From: an uncultured Clostridium sp.
GTDB taxonomy: Bacteria; Bacillota; Clostridia; TANB77; CAG-508
Length of the DNA: 64,000 bases
Direction: 5' to 3'
Assembly: GCA_958438515.1 (NCBI GenBank)
Contig: CAUBRZ010000002.1
Span: 69,957 to 133,956 of the forward strand
The position numbers and the translations under genes are program-made. The first letter of the stretch is position 1. Every line of letters starts with the position of its first letter. The notes beneath the pieces are model-generated. The model was not told where the DNA came from. It saw only the letters and a program-made list of their open reading frames with translations, and made no database searches. Below are positions 41,955-50,779 of the stretch, one piece after another.

Positions 41955-43250
41955 TTATTTTATTTTTGCATTTTCTACTAAAAATTCAATTGCTTTTTCT
42001 GATTCTAATCCTTGTTTTATGTAATTTCTTACATTTTCATTTTTCAAAAATTCGTCATCATTTTCTTTACCATAGTTTTTGGCCATTTCTTTCATTTTTT
42101 CATCAATCTCTTTTTTAGTTGCTTCAATTTTTTCTGCTTTTATAATTGCTTCTAATGCTAATCTTGATTTGATTCCTTCTATTGCTTGTGGCTCGTATTC
42201 TTTTCTAAATTCTTCTTCAGTTTTTCCCATCATTTGTAGATATTGCTCTAATTTTAAACCTTGATAAGCTAATCTTTGTTCTATATCTTTTAGCATATTA
42301 TCAATTTCTAATTCTACCATTCCTGATGGAATTTCCACTTTTACATTTTCACAAAGTGCTTTCATAATTGCATCTTGTGTTTCATATTTTGCTTTTTCTT
42401 CATTTTCTTTTTCTTTTTTTGATTTTATATCTGCTTTTAATTCTTTTAGAGTATCAAATTCGCTAACATCTTTTGCAAACTCGTCATCTAATTTAGGTAA
42501 TTCTTTTTTCTTTATTTCATTAACTTTTACTTTAAATATTGCATCTTTACCTGCTAAATCTTTTGAAAAGTATTCTTCTGGAAATTTAACTTTGATTTCT
42601 CTTTCTTCATCAATATTCATTCCAATTACTTGATCTTCAAACCCTGGAATAAATGTGTTACTTCCTATTTCTAAATCATGACCTTCTGCTTTTCCACCTT
42701 CAAAGGCTTTTCCATCTACAAAACCTTCAAAATCAATTGTTGCAATATCACCTGTTTCTACTGGTCTATCTTCTATTGAAATTAGTCTTGAATTATGTTC
42801 TTGCATATGTCCTAATTCATGGTTTATATCTTCGTCTGATACATTATACTCAATTTTTTTAACTTCTATACCTTTATATTTTCCAAGTTCTGCTTCTGGC
42901 TTTGTTTGCATTATAGCAGTAAATATTAAATCTTTTCCTTTTTCTATTTGTTTTACATCGATATCTGGTCTACTTACAACTTCTAATTTATTTTCTTTTA
43001 CAGCTTCCTCTAATGCTTCTCCTGCTACTTCATTAAATGCATCTTCATAGAATATTTCTTTACCATAATATTTTTCTACAATTTGCATTGGTGCTTTTCC
43101 TTTTCTAAATCCTGGAATATTAAAATATTTAGCACTTTTGAAATATACTTTTTTTATTGCCTCTTCAAATTTTGCTGCTTCAACTGTTATTTCTAATTTT
43201 ACTTCATTTACATTTTTAGTTTTTTCTACTTTACAATTCATTTTTTTCAA
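41955..43250 (-). CDS. tig: trigger factor
   Basis: 431 residues. The N-terminal ribosome-binding domain contains PGFRKGKAPMQIVEKYYGKE, the trigger-factor signature. The FKBP-type prolyl isomerase domain is marked by GDIATIDFEGFVDGKAFEGG and IPGFEDQVIGM, and the long helical C-domain follows. It chaperones nascent chains at the exit tunnel. Order tig-clpP-clpX is conserved in many bacteria. The gene has no in-frame CGG. Confidence 0.95.
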   Translation of the reverse strand: MKKMNCKVEKTKNVNEVKLEITVEAAKFEEAIKKVYFKSAKYFNIPGFRKGKAPMQIVEKYYGKEIFYEDAFNEVAGEALEEAVKENKLEVVSRPDIDVKQIEKGKDLIFTAIMQTKPEAELGKYKGIEVKKIEYNVSDEDINHELGHMQEHNSRLISIEDRPVETGDIATIDFEGFVDGKAFEGGKAEGHDLEIGSNTFIPGFEDQVIGMNIDEEREIKVKFPEEYFSKDLAGKDAIFKVKVNEIKKKELPKLDDEFAKDVSEFDTLKELKADIKSKKEKENEEKAKYETQDAIMKALCENVKVEIPSGMVELEIDNMLKDIEQRLAYQGLKLEQYLQMMGKTEEEFRKEYEPQAIEGIKSRLALEAIIKAEKIEATKKEIDEKMKEMAKNYGKENDDEFLKNENVRNYIKQGLESEKAIEFLVENAKIK

Positions 43251-43406
43251 TCCTTTCGTTTTTATATAGCTTACTTATTATACCACATTTTTCCTATTTT
43301 GCAAGGAATTTTTTGATTTTTTCAAAAAATACTTGTTTTTTTTTAGTATTTATGATACACTTATATGCAGTCAATTTATTAAGATATTTAGGAGGTGCAT
43401 TAGATA

Positions 43407-43604
43407 ATGGCAAAATGTGAAATTTGTGATAAACAAGCTAGTCATGGAAATAAACTTAGTATTACTCGTTCTCATATAAGTAAAAGATCACCACGTACTT
43501 GGAAACCAAACTTAAGAAGCATTAAAGCTGAAGTAAACGGTGAGGTAAAAAGAATTCATGTATGTGCTAAATGTTTAAGAGATGGAAAAGTAAAAAGAGC
43601 TTAA
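43407..43604 (+). CDS. rpmB: 50S ribosomal protein L28 (zinc-ribbon form)
   Basis: 65 residues. MAKCEICDKQASHGNKLSIT and RSPRTWKPNLRSIKAEVNGE are L28 signatures, with CxxC pairs (CEIC, CAKC) of the zinc-binding C+ form. The start follows AGGAGGTGCATTAGATA. CGT appears as an Arg codon here (TCT/CGT/ACT contexts), so CGU is decoded normally. An AAC-GGT pair places CGG out of frame without effect. A terminator overlaps the stop. Confidence 0.95.
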   Translation: MAKCEICDKQASHGNKLSITRSHISKRSPRTWKPNLRSIKAEVNGEVKRIHVCAKCLRDGKVKRA

Positions 43605-43621
43605 GAAAAGCTCTTTTTTTG
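43592..43621 (+). terminator. terminator of rpmB
   Basis: Stem AAAGAGCTT / AAGCTCTTT and a T-run, overlapping the stop codon. Confidence 0.85.
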
Positions 43622-43659
43622 ATATCCTGATGAAATTTAATTCTATTTAATTTTCTATT

Positions 43660-43734
43660 TTATTCTTTTATCCCAAATATCAATTTGACAAATCCCCTTA
43701 AAAATTTAGGTACTTTTTTAACTACAACTGTCAT
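43660..43734 (-). CDS. spoVM: SpoVM-like spore coat anchoring peptide
   Basis: 24 residues, MTVVVKKVPKFLRGFVKLIF ending GIKE. It fits the SpoVM pattern of an amphipathic helix with KxPKFLxGxVxxxxG; Bacillus SpoVM is 26 residues with the same KLPKFLGGIV core. SpoVM recognises the curved forespore membrane and recruits SpoIVA. An ideal AAAAAGGAGGGAAATACAT precedes the ATG. In other Firmicutes spoVM also lies near rpmB and the prpC-prkC-rsgA-rpe cluster, which is present 2.4 kb away here. Confidence 0.85.
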   Translation of the reverse strand: MTVVVKKVPKFLRGFVKLIFGIKE

Positions 43735-43753
43735 ATGTATTTCCCTCCTTTTT

Positions 43754-43903
43754 CTAACATGCAAGCCACATAAATCCAACACAAACTACTGCGACTCCTA
43801 TAATAAAAAGCCAACCAGTTATTGGAAGTAATAAAACAAGTAATATTCCTAACCCTAACCCTATTAAACATACTGCTAATGTCTTTTTTAATAAATGTAT
43901 CAT
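43754..43903 (-). CDS. small two-helix membrane protein upstream of spoVM
   Basis: 49 residues: MIHLLKKTLAVCLIGLGLGI is a first hydrophobic helix, and the segment ending in GVAVVCVGFMWLAC a second. GGAGGTAATAAGA precedes the ATG at 43903, a strong site. It is 19 bp upstream of the spoVM-like gene, with which it must be cotranscribed, suggesting a sporulation membrane role. A 62-residue frame in another register (43731-43919) lacks a comparable start and is taken as spurious. Confidence 0.7.
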   Translation of the reverse strand: MIHLLKKTLAVCLIGLGLGILLVLLLPITGWLFIIGVAVVCVGFMWLAC

Positions 43904-44062
43904 TTCTTATTACCTCCATTTGTTTTTTGTATATTATATTAAAATATTACTTTATTTGTTCCTTTTTATGTATAACAATCTATAAAATTAAGTATTTTTT
44001 TGCTAATAATTTGACGTACCTTAAGTTATTTTGTAAAATAATTTTAGAGGTGAAAATAGAAA

Positions 44063-44704
44063 ATGAAAAAAACAGATGCTAAAAAATTAGTTGATACTTT
44101 AAATAAAGCATACCCAGATGCAACTTGTAGTTTAGATTTTGAAACCCCTTTCCAATTAGTAGTAGCTGTTATGCTTTCTGCCCAATGTACTGATGAAAGA
44201 GTAAATAAAACAACTCCAGCTTTGTTTTCTAGATGTAAAACTATTGAAGATTTTGTAAATATTGATATAAAAGAACTAGAAAATATTATACATCCTTGTG
44301 GTTTTTATAAAAATAAAGCAAAAAATATAAAATTATGTGCTAAACAAATTTTAGAGAATTTTAACGGAGAAGTTCCACATTCCATGTCAGAGCTTACTTC
44401 TCTTGCTGGTATTGGGAGAAAAAGTGCTAATGTTATTTTATTAGAAGTTTTTGGTATTGCAGAGGGAATTGCTGTAGATACTCATGCTAAAAGAATTTCT
44501 AATCTAGTTGGTTTATCAAATCAAAAGCAACCAGATAAAATAGAAGAAGACTTAATTAAAATTTTCCCAAAAGAATCTTTAAAAGATATTAACCATTTAT
44601 TTGTATGGCATGGTAGAAATACTTGTATAGCCAGAAATCCTAAGTGTGAAACTTGTTGTATCAATAGTTTATGCAGATATTATAAAACATCTACAATTAA
44701 GTAA
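44063..44704 (+). CDS. nth: endonuclease III
   Basis: 213 residues. LSAQCTDERVNKTTPALF is the N-terminal pattern, LTSLAGIGRKSANVILLEVF the helix-hairpin-helix with catalytic Lys, and VDTHAKRISNLVGL carries the catalytic Asp. CIARNPKCETCCINSLC holds the [4Fe-4S] cysteines (C-x6-C-x2-C-x5-C). It removes oxidised pyrimidines from DNA. The start follows AGAGGTGAAAATAGAAA. It is a plus-strand gene with its own promoter region in 43920-44050. Confidence 0.95.
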   Translation: MKKTDAKKLVDTLNKAYPDATCSLDFETPFQLVVAVMLSAQCTDERVNKTTPALFSRCKTIEDFVNIDIKELENIIHPCGFYKNKAKNIKLCAKQILENFNGEVPHSMSELTSLAGIGRKSANVILLEVFGIAEGIAVDTHAKRISNLVGLSNQKQPDKIEEDLIKIFPKESLKDINHLFVWHGRNTCIARNPKCETCCINSLCRYYKTSTIK

Positions 44705-44815
44705 AAAATAATAATATATACTCAAACGTTATTTTTCTTATTTTCATTGACAAAAATATAATAAAGAGATATATTTTTATTATATTATAATAAAATTTTT
44801 TAGGAGGGATTTTAA

Positions 44816-46021
44816 ATGTTAAAAAACAAGTTTAGAATAATTACCTTACTTGCTGTAATTATTTTATCTCTTATGATTCCTATTGTAAGAGCAGAAAATG
44901 AAATAACAGATCAATCTGATCATAGTGAAGAAATTTCTGTTATAAGTGCTGATTCAAGTGAAAATCAAGATACTGATGCAAAACCTACAACAACAACTTC
45001 TAATGACACTATGAAAAAACAAGATGTTTACTTAACTGGTGATAATGTTACAATCGACTACATTGTTGATGGAAATGTTTTTGTTATGGCAGATACTGTT
45101 AATATTAATTCACAAATAGGTGGAGACGCTTTTATTTGCGCTAAAACAATTAATATTGGAGAACAAGGTTATGTTTTTAGTAATTTATTTGCTTTAGCTC
45201 AAGATGTAAATATAAAAGGTGTTGTATACGACCTATATGCATGTTCACAAAAAGTTACTTTAGATGGATATATCTATAGAGATATTAGAGTAACAACTAG
45301 TACTTTAAATGTTAATGGTGTTGTAGGAAGAAATGCATATGTAAATTGTAGTGATATCAATTTTGCACAACCTTCTTCTGAACAACAAGAAACTACTGCA
45401 ATTAATCAAGGTGTTATAAATGGTGATTTAAATTATACATCTAGCAAAGAGCTTTCTATACCAGATGGAGCAGTTACTGGTAACAAGAATTTTACAGAAG
45501 CAAAAGCTGATAATGGAAATTCTATTCAATCTTATGTTTTATCTTTAGGAACATTTATTGCAACTGTAATAATTATTTGGCTATTATGCTTATGGATTGC
45601 ACCTAAATTCTTAGATAATACAAATAACTTAATTTCAAATAAATTATTACCTTCATTAGGTTATGGATTTTTAACACCAATCATTGTATCTGTTGCCATT
45701 ATTATATTATTAATGTTAGGAATCACATCTAATATTGCTATAATATCTTTAATTGGCTTAGCATTCTTATTAATGATTAGCTCTGCTATATTTGTAATTG
45801 GCATAAATAATTTAATTTGTCAAAAATTAAAAGTAGAAAAGAAAATAGGTACATTTGGTATGTTAATATTATCATCTGCCTTATTATGGTTAATTAAACT
45901 AATTCCTTATGTTGGATCTATTGTAAGCTTAATAGTAAGTATTATTGGTCTTGGAATGGTTATAATAAGTATTATTCCTGCTAGAAAAAAGTCTAAAAGT
46001 GAAAATGATAAAACAGCTTAA
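44816..46021 (+). CDS. bactofilin-like polymer-forming domain protein with C-terminal membrane helices
   Basis: 401 residues. A signal peptide (MLKNKFRIITLLAVIILSLM, cleavage near VRAEN) leads into an acidic/Thr-rich linker. A right-handed beta-helix follows, with short repeats (DGNVFVMADTVNINSQIGGD, GYVFSNLFALAQDVNIKGVV, LDGYIYRDIRV), resembling bactofilins. Four membrane helices (about 235-390) end the protein. Bactofilins scaffold shape and wall synthesis; this secreted and membrane-bound arrangement occurs in Firmicutes. It has its own promoter, AGGAGGG ribosome-binding site and terminator. Confidence 0.83.
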   Translation: MLKNKFRIITLLAVIILSLMIPIVRAENEITDQSDHSEEISVISADSSENQDTDAKPTTTTSNDTMKKQDVYLTGDNVTIDYIVDGNVFVMADTVNINSQIGGDAFICAKTINIGEQGYVFSNLFALAQDVNIKGVVYDLYACSQKVTLDGYIYRDIRVTTSTLNVNGVVGRNAYVNCSDINFAQPSSEQQETTAINQGVINGDLNYTSSKELSIPDGAVTGNKNFTEAKADNGNSIQSYVLSLGTFIATVIIIWLLCLWIAPKFLDNTNNLISNKLLPSLGYGFLTPIIVSVAIIILLMLGITSNIAIISLIGLAFLLMISSAIFVIGINNLICQKLKVEKKIGTFGMLILSSALLWLIKLIPYVGSIVSLIVSIIGLGMVIISIIPARKKSKSENDKTA

Positions 46022-46027
46022 GATACC

Positions 46028-46066
46028 ATAAAATGAGTTAAAGATAAATTCTTTAACTCATTTTAT
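46028..46066. terminator. bidirectional terminator
   Basis: Stem AAAATGAGTTAAAG / CTTTAACTCATTTT between the convergent bactofilin-like gene and rpe. Confidence 0.9.
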
Positions 46067-46078
46067 TTTTCTCGTACT

Positions 46079-46738
46079 TTATTTTTTTAATTCATCTATA
46101 ATTGTTTTAAAATCATTTGCCATCAAAATTGCAGTTCCTGATACTAAAATATTAGCACCTGCCTTTTTTACTTCTGGTGCAGTCACTAGATTAATTCCTC
46201 CATCTGCTTCAATATCTATATCTATGTTATTTTTTTTGGTATATTCTTTTAAAGTTGATATTTTCTCTATCATATCACTTAATAATGTTTGTCCACCTTT
46301 TCCTGGTTCTACAGTCATTACTAAACATACATGAATATATGGCAAAAACTCATATATTTCTTCTATTTTGGTGTTTGGCTTTATTGAGATTCCTACTTTT
46401 GCATTATTTTGTTTTATATAATTTATCATTTCATATACTTCTTCTTTACTTTTACAAGCTTCTAAATGAAATGTTATTATATTTGGTTCTACTGCTAAAA
46501 AATCGTCTATTGCTGGTTTTATATCTTTTACCATTAAATGCACATCTAATGGTAAATTTGAAATTCTTTTTATGTAAGAACTATATTCTAACATTTTTTC
46601 ATAAGTGTCTTTTTCAACAAATTTTCCATCCATTACGTCTATATGAAAATAATCCGTTTTAGCTACTTCTAATGCAAAAAATGTTTTTGATTCTTCTTGT
46701 TTTTTTACTGAAAGTATAGATGTTGATACTTCTACCAT
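46079..46738 (-). CDS. rpe: ribulose-phosphate 3-epimerase
   Basis: 219 residues with a TIM-barrel pattern: HIDVMDGKFVEKDTYEKML, LPLDVHLMVKDIKPAIDDFL, CLVMTVEPGKGGQTLLSDMI and IDIEADGGINLVTAPEVKKA are the metal- and phosphate-binding strands of Rpe. It interconverts ribulose-5-P and xylulose-5-P. It overlaps the 3' end of rsgA by 7 bp, with its ribosome-binding site inside that gene: translational coupling. Confidence 0.93.
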   Translation of the reverse strand: MVEVSTSILSVKKQEESKTFFALEVAKTDYFHIDVMDGKFVEKDTYEKMLEYSSYIKRISNLPLDVHLMVKDIKPAIDDFLAVEPNIITFHLEACKSKEEVYEMINYIKQNNAKVGISIKPNTKIEEIYEFLPYIHVCLVMTVEPGKGGQTLLSDMIEKISTLKEYTKKNNIDIDIEADGGINLVTAPEVKKAGANILVSGTAILMANDFKTIIDELKK

Positions 46739-47619
46739 TTTTTTCTTTCCTCCTTTTGTTTTAATTCTAAATATATTTTACAAAATCTATCATATCTTTG
46801 TTGTTCAATTTTACCATCTTTAACTGCTTTTTTTATACCACAATTTTGCTCCTTAATGTGTGTACAACCAACAAATTCACATTCTGGTATATATTGTTCA
46901 AATTCTTTAAAATACTTTGCTAAATCTTTGCTTTCTATCTCAGATATATCAAATGTTGAGAAACCTGGTGTATCTGCTATATATGTATTATTATCTATTT
47001 CATACAATTTAATAGATGTTGTTGTATTTTTTCCTCTTTTATTTCTTCTACTTATTTCTCCTTCTTGTGTTATTTCACTTTGAAAAATCGCATTTACCAA
47101 TGTTGATTTTCCTACACCAGAATTTCCTGAAAAAGCATTTATATTATTTTTCATTTCTTGTTTTAATTCTTCTGTTCCTATCTTATTTTTTGCTTCTGTC
47201 TTTATTACTAAGTACCCTATTTTTTCGTAATTTTCTTTTATTTTTTTAAATTGTTTATCTTCATCTAAATCTGTCTTATTTAACACTATTATTGCTTTAA
47301 TTCCTAAAAACTCTGCAAATACTAATTGTTTATCTAACATTAACAAATCAGGTTTTGGATCTTTACTAGATACAACAAAGATAATTTGAGTTATATTTGC
47401 AAGTTTTGGTCTCTTAACATAAACCTTTCTTGGTAATATTTCTTCTATTATTGCTTTTTTGTTTTCTTTATCTAATATTTCAATGTCTACTTTATCACCT
47501 ACAACAGGTGTTATTTCGTCTTTTTTAAATTTTCCTCTTGCTGTTGCTTGATATATTTGTTTATTTTCTATTTCTATTTTATACAAATTAGAAATATTTT
47601 CTATAACCAATCCTTGCAT
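46732..47619 (-). CDS. rsgA: ribosome biogenesis GTPase RsgA
   Basis: 295 residues. An N-terminal OB fold is followed by a circularly permuted GTPase: VLNKTDLDED (G4) comes before AFSGNSGVGKSTLVNAIF (G1) and IADTPGFSTFDI (G3). The C-terminal zinc site (CEFVGCTHIKEQNCGIKKAV) is complete. RsgA assists late 30S maturation. It is in the conserved prpC-prkC-rsgA-rpe cluster. Confidence 0.95.
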   Translation of the reverse strand: MQGLVIENISNLYKIEIENKQIYQATARGKFKKDEITPVVGDKVDIEILDKENKKAIIEEILPRKVYVKRPKLANITQIIFVVSSKDPKPDLLMLDKQLVFAEFLGIKAIIVLNKTDLDEDKQFKKIKENYEKIGYLVIKTEAKNKIGTEELKQEMKNNINAFSGNSGVGKSTLVNAIFQSEITQEGEISRRNKRGKNTTTSIKLYEIDNNTYIADTPGFSTFDISEIESKDLAKYFKEFEQYIPECEFVGCTHIKEQNCGIKKAVKDGKIEQQRYDRFCKIYLELKQKEERKKW

Positions 47620-47779
47620 TTTTCCTCCATCTATTTTTTTGTATTTTTTACTATTATATTATTTATCTTAATATAAAGCAATTATAATATTATTTTGATT
47701 ATAACATTATATTTATGTTTTTTCAATTTCAAATCTAAATTTACCTAATACCATTATTTCTAATCAATGTAAGTAATAT

Positions 47780-47834
47780 TAAAAGAAGAACTAATTCTAA
47801 GAATATTTATTCTTGTTTAAGTTCTTCTTTATTT
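47780..47834 (-). terminator. terminator of prkC
   Basis: Stem AAAGAAGAACT / AGTTCTTCTTT with an internal secondary hairpin, 17 bases beyond the stop. Confidence 0.75.
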
Positions 47835-47850
47835 ATAATACTAATATTGT

Positions 47851-49812
47851 TTATTCAAATGTACATGTTGTTGTCGAATTCATATTTATTTCTTTCTTTC
47901 CTTTTAGTACATCATCAACATATACTTTTATTTCTATATTTCCTTTTGCACTAAATCCTTGACTTATATTTGTTGTTGTTTTTGGTTTCTTTTCATTATA
48001 TATTGTATCATTTCCAACTACTATTTTTATTTGTCCATTTTCTACTACTTCTTTTCCTTCTTCATCCTTTACAGGAGTATAATTTAAAAGTGATTTTACA
48101 TTAACTTTAACTGTTCCTTGTTTCATTTCTGCTAATTTATTTACTGTTATTGTTACTGTAGTTCCTTCGTCTATTGTCTTTCCCGTTTCAATACTTTGTT
48201 TTAGAACTGTTCCATTATCTTTTGATGAATCTTCATCATAACCTACATTTACTTTTAATCCTAAATCTTGTAATGCTTTTTTCGCATCTGTTTCATTTTT
48301 TCCTATAACACTTATCATATCTATTTGTTTAATTCCTGTACCTGTGCTTACATGAATTTTTACAGTGTCACCTGCAAATGCATCTGTATTTGCATCTGTT
48401 TCTTGACTGATTACATATCCTTCTTCTACTTTTTTACTTGTTTCTTCTACTATTTCAACTTTTAATTTAGCATCTTCTAAAGCTTTTACAGCTTCATCTT
48501 TTTTCATTCCAATTACTTTTGGAACCGTAGTTTTTTCTTGACCTTTACTTATAATAACTTTTACTGTACTTCCTTGTTTTACTTTGCTGAATCTTTCCAT
48601 ATAAGTTGGATCTTGTGAAATTACATATCCTTCTGGTACATCTTTATTATATTCTTCTTTTTCTACTTCGAATTTTAATTTCACATTTTCAATCTCTTTT
48701 CTTGCTTCTTCTTCTGACAATCCTACAACATTTGGCATATCAACTTCTGGTGGATTTGTTAGGTTTAATACTAACATTGTTCCTCCTAAACTTATTACAA
48801 ATAATAATATTAATCCGATAAATATGCTTAATCCTTTATGATTCTTGATAAAAGTTTTTAATTTTCCTTGCTTTTTGTCTTTTTGTTCTTCAACAGATTC
48901 TTTTTTATTTTTATACATATTAGTATTTATAACTTGTGTACTTGCTGTTGGATCATATTCTGTATCATCAACAAAGTCTCCTTCTGGATCCTTTAATGCT
49001 TTTCTTAAATCGATTAACATTTCACTTGCTGTTTGATATCTTAATGTTGTATCTTTTTTTAGTGCTCTCATAATAATTTTATTTACTGCTGTTGGTAAGT
49101 TAGGATTAACTTCTATTGGCTCTTCTGGTTCTTCTTGCATATGTTTTAATGCTACTGACACTGGAGTATCAGCATCAAATGGTACTTTTCCTGTTACCAT
49201 TTCATACATAACAACACCTAAAGAATACAAATCTGATTTTGCATCTGTATATCCTCCTCTGGCATGTTCTGGTGAAAAATAATGTACAGATCCTATCGTT
49301 GTTCCAAATGCTGTTATTGTTGAGTTTGATACTGCTTTAGCAATTCCAAAATCTGTTACTTTAGCAATTCCATCTTCTGTTATTATTATATTATGTGGTT
49401 TAATATCTCTATGTATTATATTATTTCTATGAGCCATTTCTAATGCTGATGCTATTTGAATTGCTACATTTATTGACCATTTCCATGGAAGTGGCCCTCT
49501 TTCTTTTATTATTATTTCCTTTAAAGTCTTTCCTTGTATTAATTCCATTACTATATAATATAAATTTCCATCAACTCCAACATCATAAATAGATACAATA
49601 TTTGGATGTGTAAGTCTCGCTGCTGATTGTGCTTCAACTTCAAATCTTTTTATAAATTCTTCATCTGTTGTAAATTCATCCCTTAGTATTTTTACAGCAA
49701 CATATCTTTTTAAAACTTTATCTGTTGCTTTATATACAGTAGCCATTCCACCATTTCCTATTTTCTCGATAATCTCATATCGATTTCCTAATAGCTTACC
49801 TTCTAAATTCAT
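47851..49812 (-). CDS. prkC: PASTA-domain Ser/Thr protein kinase
   Basis: 653 residues. The kinase domain (about 10-270) shows IGNGGMATVYKATDKVLKRY, HRDIKPHNIIITEDGIAKVT and DFGIAKAVSNSTITAFGTTI. A membrane helix (about 335-357) precedes three PASTA repeats (NPPEVDMPNVVGLSEEEARK, TVPKVIGMKKDEAVKALEDA, IDMISVIGKNETDAKKALQD), which bind muropeptides/lipid II. It regulates wall growth and spore germination in Firmicutes. The phosphatase prpC is directly upstream. Confidence 0.95.
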   Translation of the reverse strand: MNLEGKLLGNRYEIIEKIGNGGMATVYKATDKVLKRYVAVKILRDEFTTDEEFIKRFEVEAQSAARLTHPNIVSIYDVGVDGNLYYIVMELIQGKTLKEIIIKERGPLPWKWSINVAIQIASALEMAHRNNIIHRDIKPHNIIITEDGIAKVTDFGIAKAVSNSTITAFGTTIGSVHYFSPEHARGGYTDAKSDLYSLGVVMYEMVTGKVPFDADTPVSVALKHMQEEPEEPIEVNPNLPTAVNKIIMRALKKDTTLRYQTASEMLIDLRKALKDPEGDFVDDTEYDPTASTQVINTNMYKNKKESVEEQKDKKQGKLKTFIKNHKGLSIFIGLILLFVISLGGTMLVLNLTNPPEVDMPNVVGLSEEEARKEIENVKLKFEVEKEEYNKDVPEGYVISQDPTYMERFSKVKQGSTVKVIISKGQEKTTVPKVIGMKKDEAVKALEDAKLKVEIVEETSKKVEEGYVISQETDANTDAFAGDTVKIHVSTGTGIKQIDMISVIGKNETDAKKALQDLGLKVNVGYDEDSSKDNGTVLKQSIETGKTIDEGTTVTITVNKLAEMKQGTVKVNVKSLLNYTPVKDEEGKEVVENGQIKIVVGNDTIYNEKKPKTTTNISQGFSAKGNIEIKVYVDDVLKGKKEINMNSTTTCTFE

Positions 49813-49850
49813 ATTTTATCTCTCCTTAAATCATGTTTATTTGTGGATAG

Positions 49851-50586
49851 TTATATGTTCTTGATAATAATAACTGTTATATTATCATATCCCCCATTTT
49901 CATTTGCCCTTTTTATCAACTCTTTTGGTGCTTGTTCTATATCTTTTTTTGCTTCATTTAAAATTTGTTCTTGTTCTACTAAATTTGTTAATCCATCTGA
50001 ATTCATAATTAAAATATCGTCTTTTAGAAATCCTCTTACCATAACATCTGGCTCTACAAATGCATTACATCCGTAGTGCTTTCATCAGCATGTTCTTTTG
50101 TGGATGATGAACTGCCTCTTCTTTAGTAATTGTACCATCTTTTACTAGTTTTTGTACATAACTATGGTCTTGAGTTAATTTTCTTATAAAATCTTTTCTT
50201 ATTCTATATACTCTACTATCTCCTACATGTCCAATAAATGCCTTATTATTATATATTAAACAAATATCTAAAGTAGTACCCATTCCCTCTAGTTCTTTAT
50301 TCTCTTTTGATTTTTCATAAACCACCATATTTGCATATTCCATACTACTTCCTAGTAATTGAATAATACTATCTCTATCTTTTTCTATTTCTTTAAAATT
50401 ATTCTCTATATAATTTTTTGCAGATTGTATAGCTAAAACACTTGCTATTTCTCCTCCTTTATAGCCTCCCATTCCATCAGCTAACATATATAATTGCACA
50501 TCATCTAGTGAATCTGATATGTAATACGAATCTTGATTTATTTCTCTTACTTTACCTATATCAGACTTTGCATAAGCCTTTATCAT
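49851..50586 (-). CDS. prpC: PP2C-type Ser/Thr phosphatase (needs +1 shift at CGGA)
   Basis: 244 residues when joined, matching PrpC/Stp. The first frame has KVREINQDSYYISDS, LADGMGGYKGGEIASVLAIQ, GTTLDICLIYN and GHVGDSRVYRI (metal ligands). At codon 172 an in-frame CGG (50073-50071) stops one codon later. The +1 frame continues MLMKALGCNAFVEPDVMVRG, DDILIMNSDGLTNLV (last metal Asp) and ENGGYDNITVIIIK. It dephosphorylates targets of PrkC. The strong start of the first frame and the absence of one for the second support a single gene. Confidence 0.94.
50070..50073 (-). other. CGGA +1 frameshift/quadruplet site
   Basis: CTA-[CGGA]-TGT in prpC (Gly 172, family ALG motif). Confidence 0.93.
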
Positions 50587-50779
50587 GAATTCACCTCTCT
50601 TCTTTATAGTCTATATTTACTATTTTTTATATATTAATAATTATATTCTTTATATCACAAGTTTTTCTTTTTTGCAATTGTTTTATGTATAAATTTGCTT
50701 AAGTTTATATAAAACTATAAATTGACTTCTTTAGTACTACCTAGTATAATAACTAAAAAACATATTTGGGAGATAATCA

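Noticed and set aside
43731..43919. 62-residue minus-strand frame
   Set aside because: Out of register with two well-initiated small genes (49 residues and the SpoVM-like peptide) covering the same DNA.
43250..44062. tRNA or rRNA genes in gaps
   Set aside because: I looked for cloverleaf-like GC-rich segments in this and the other gaps and saw none; all gaps are very AT-rich.
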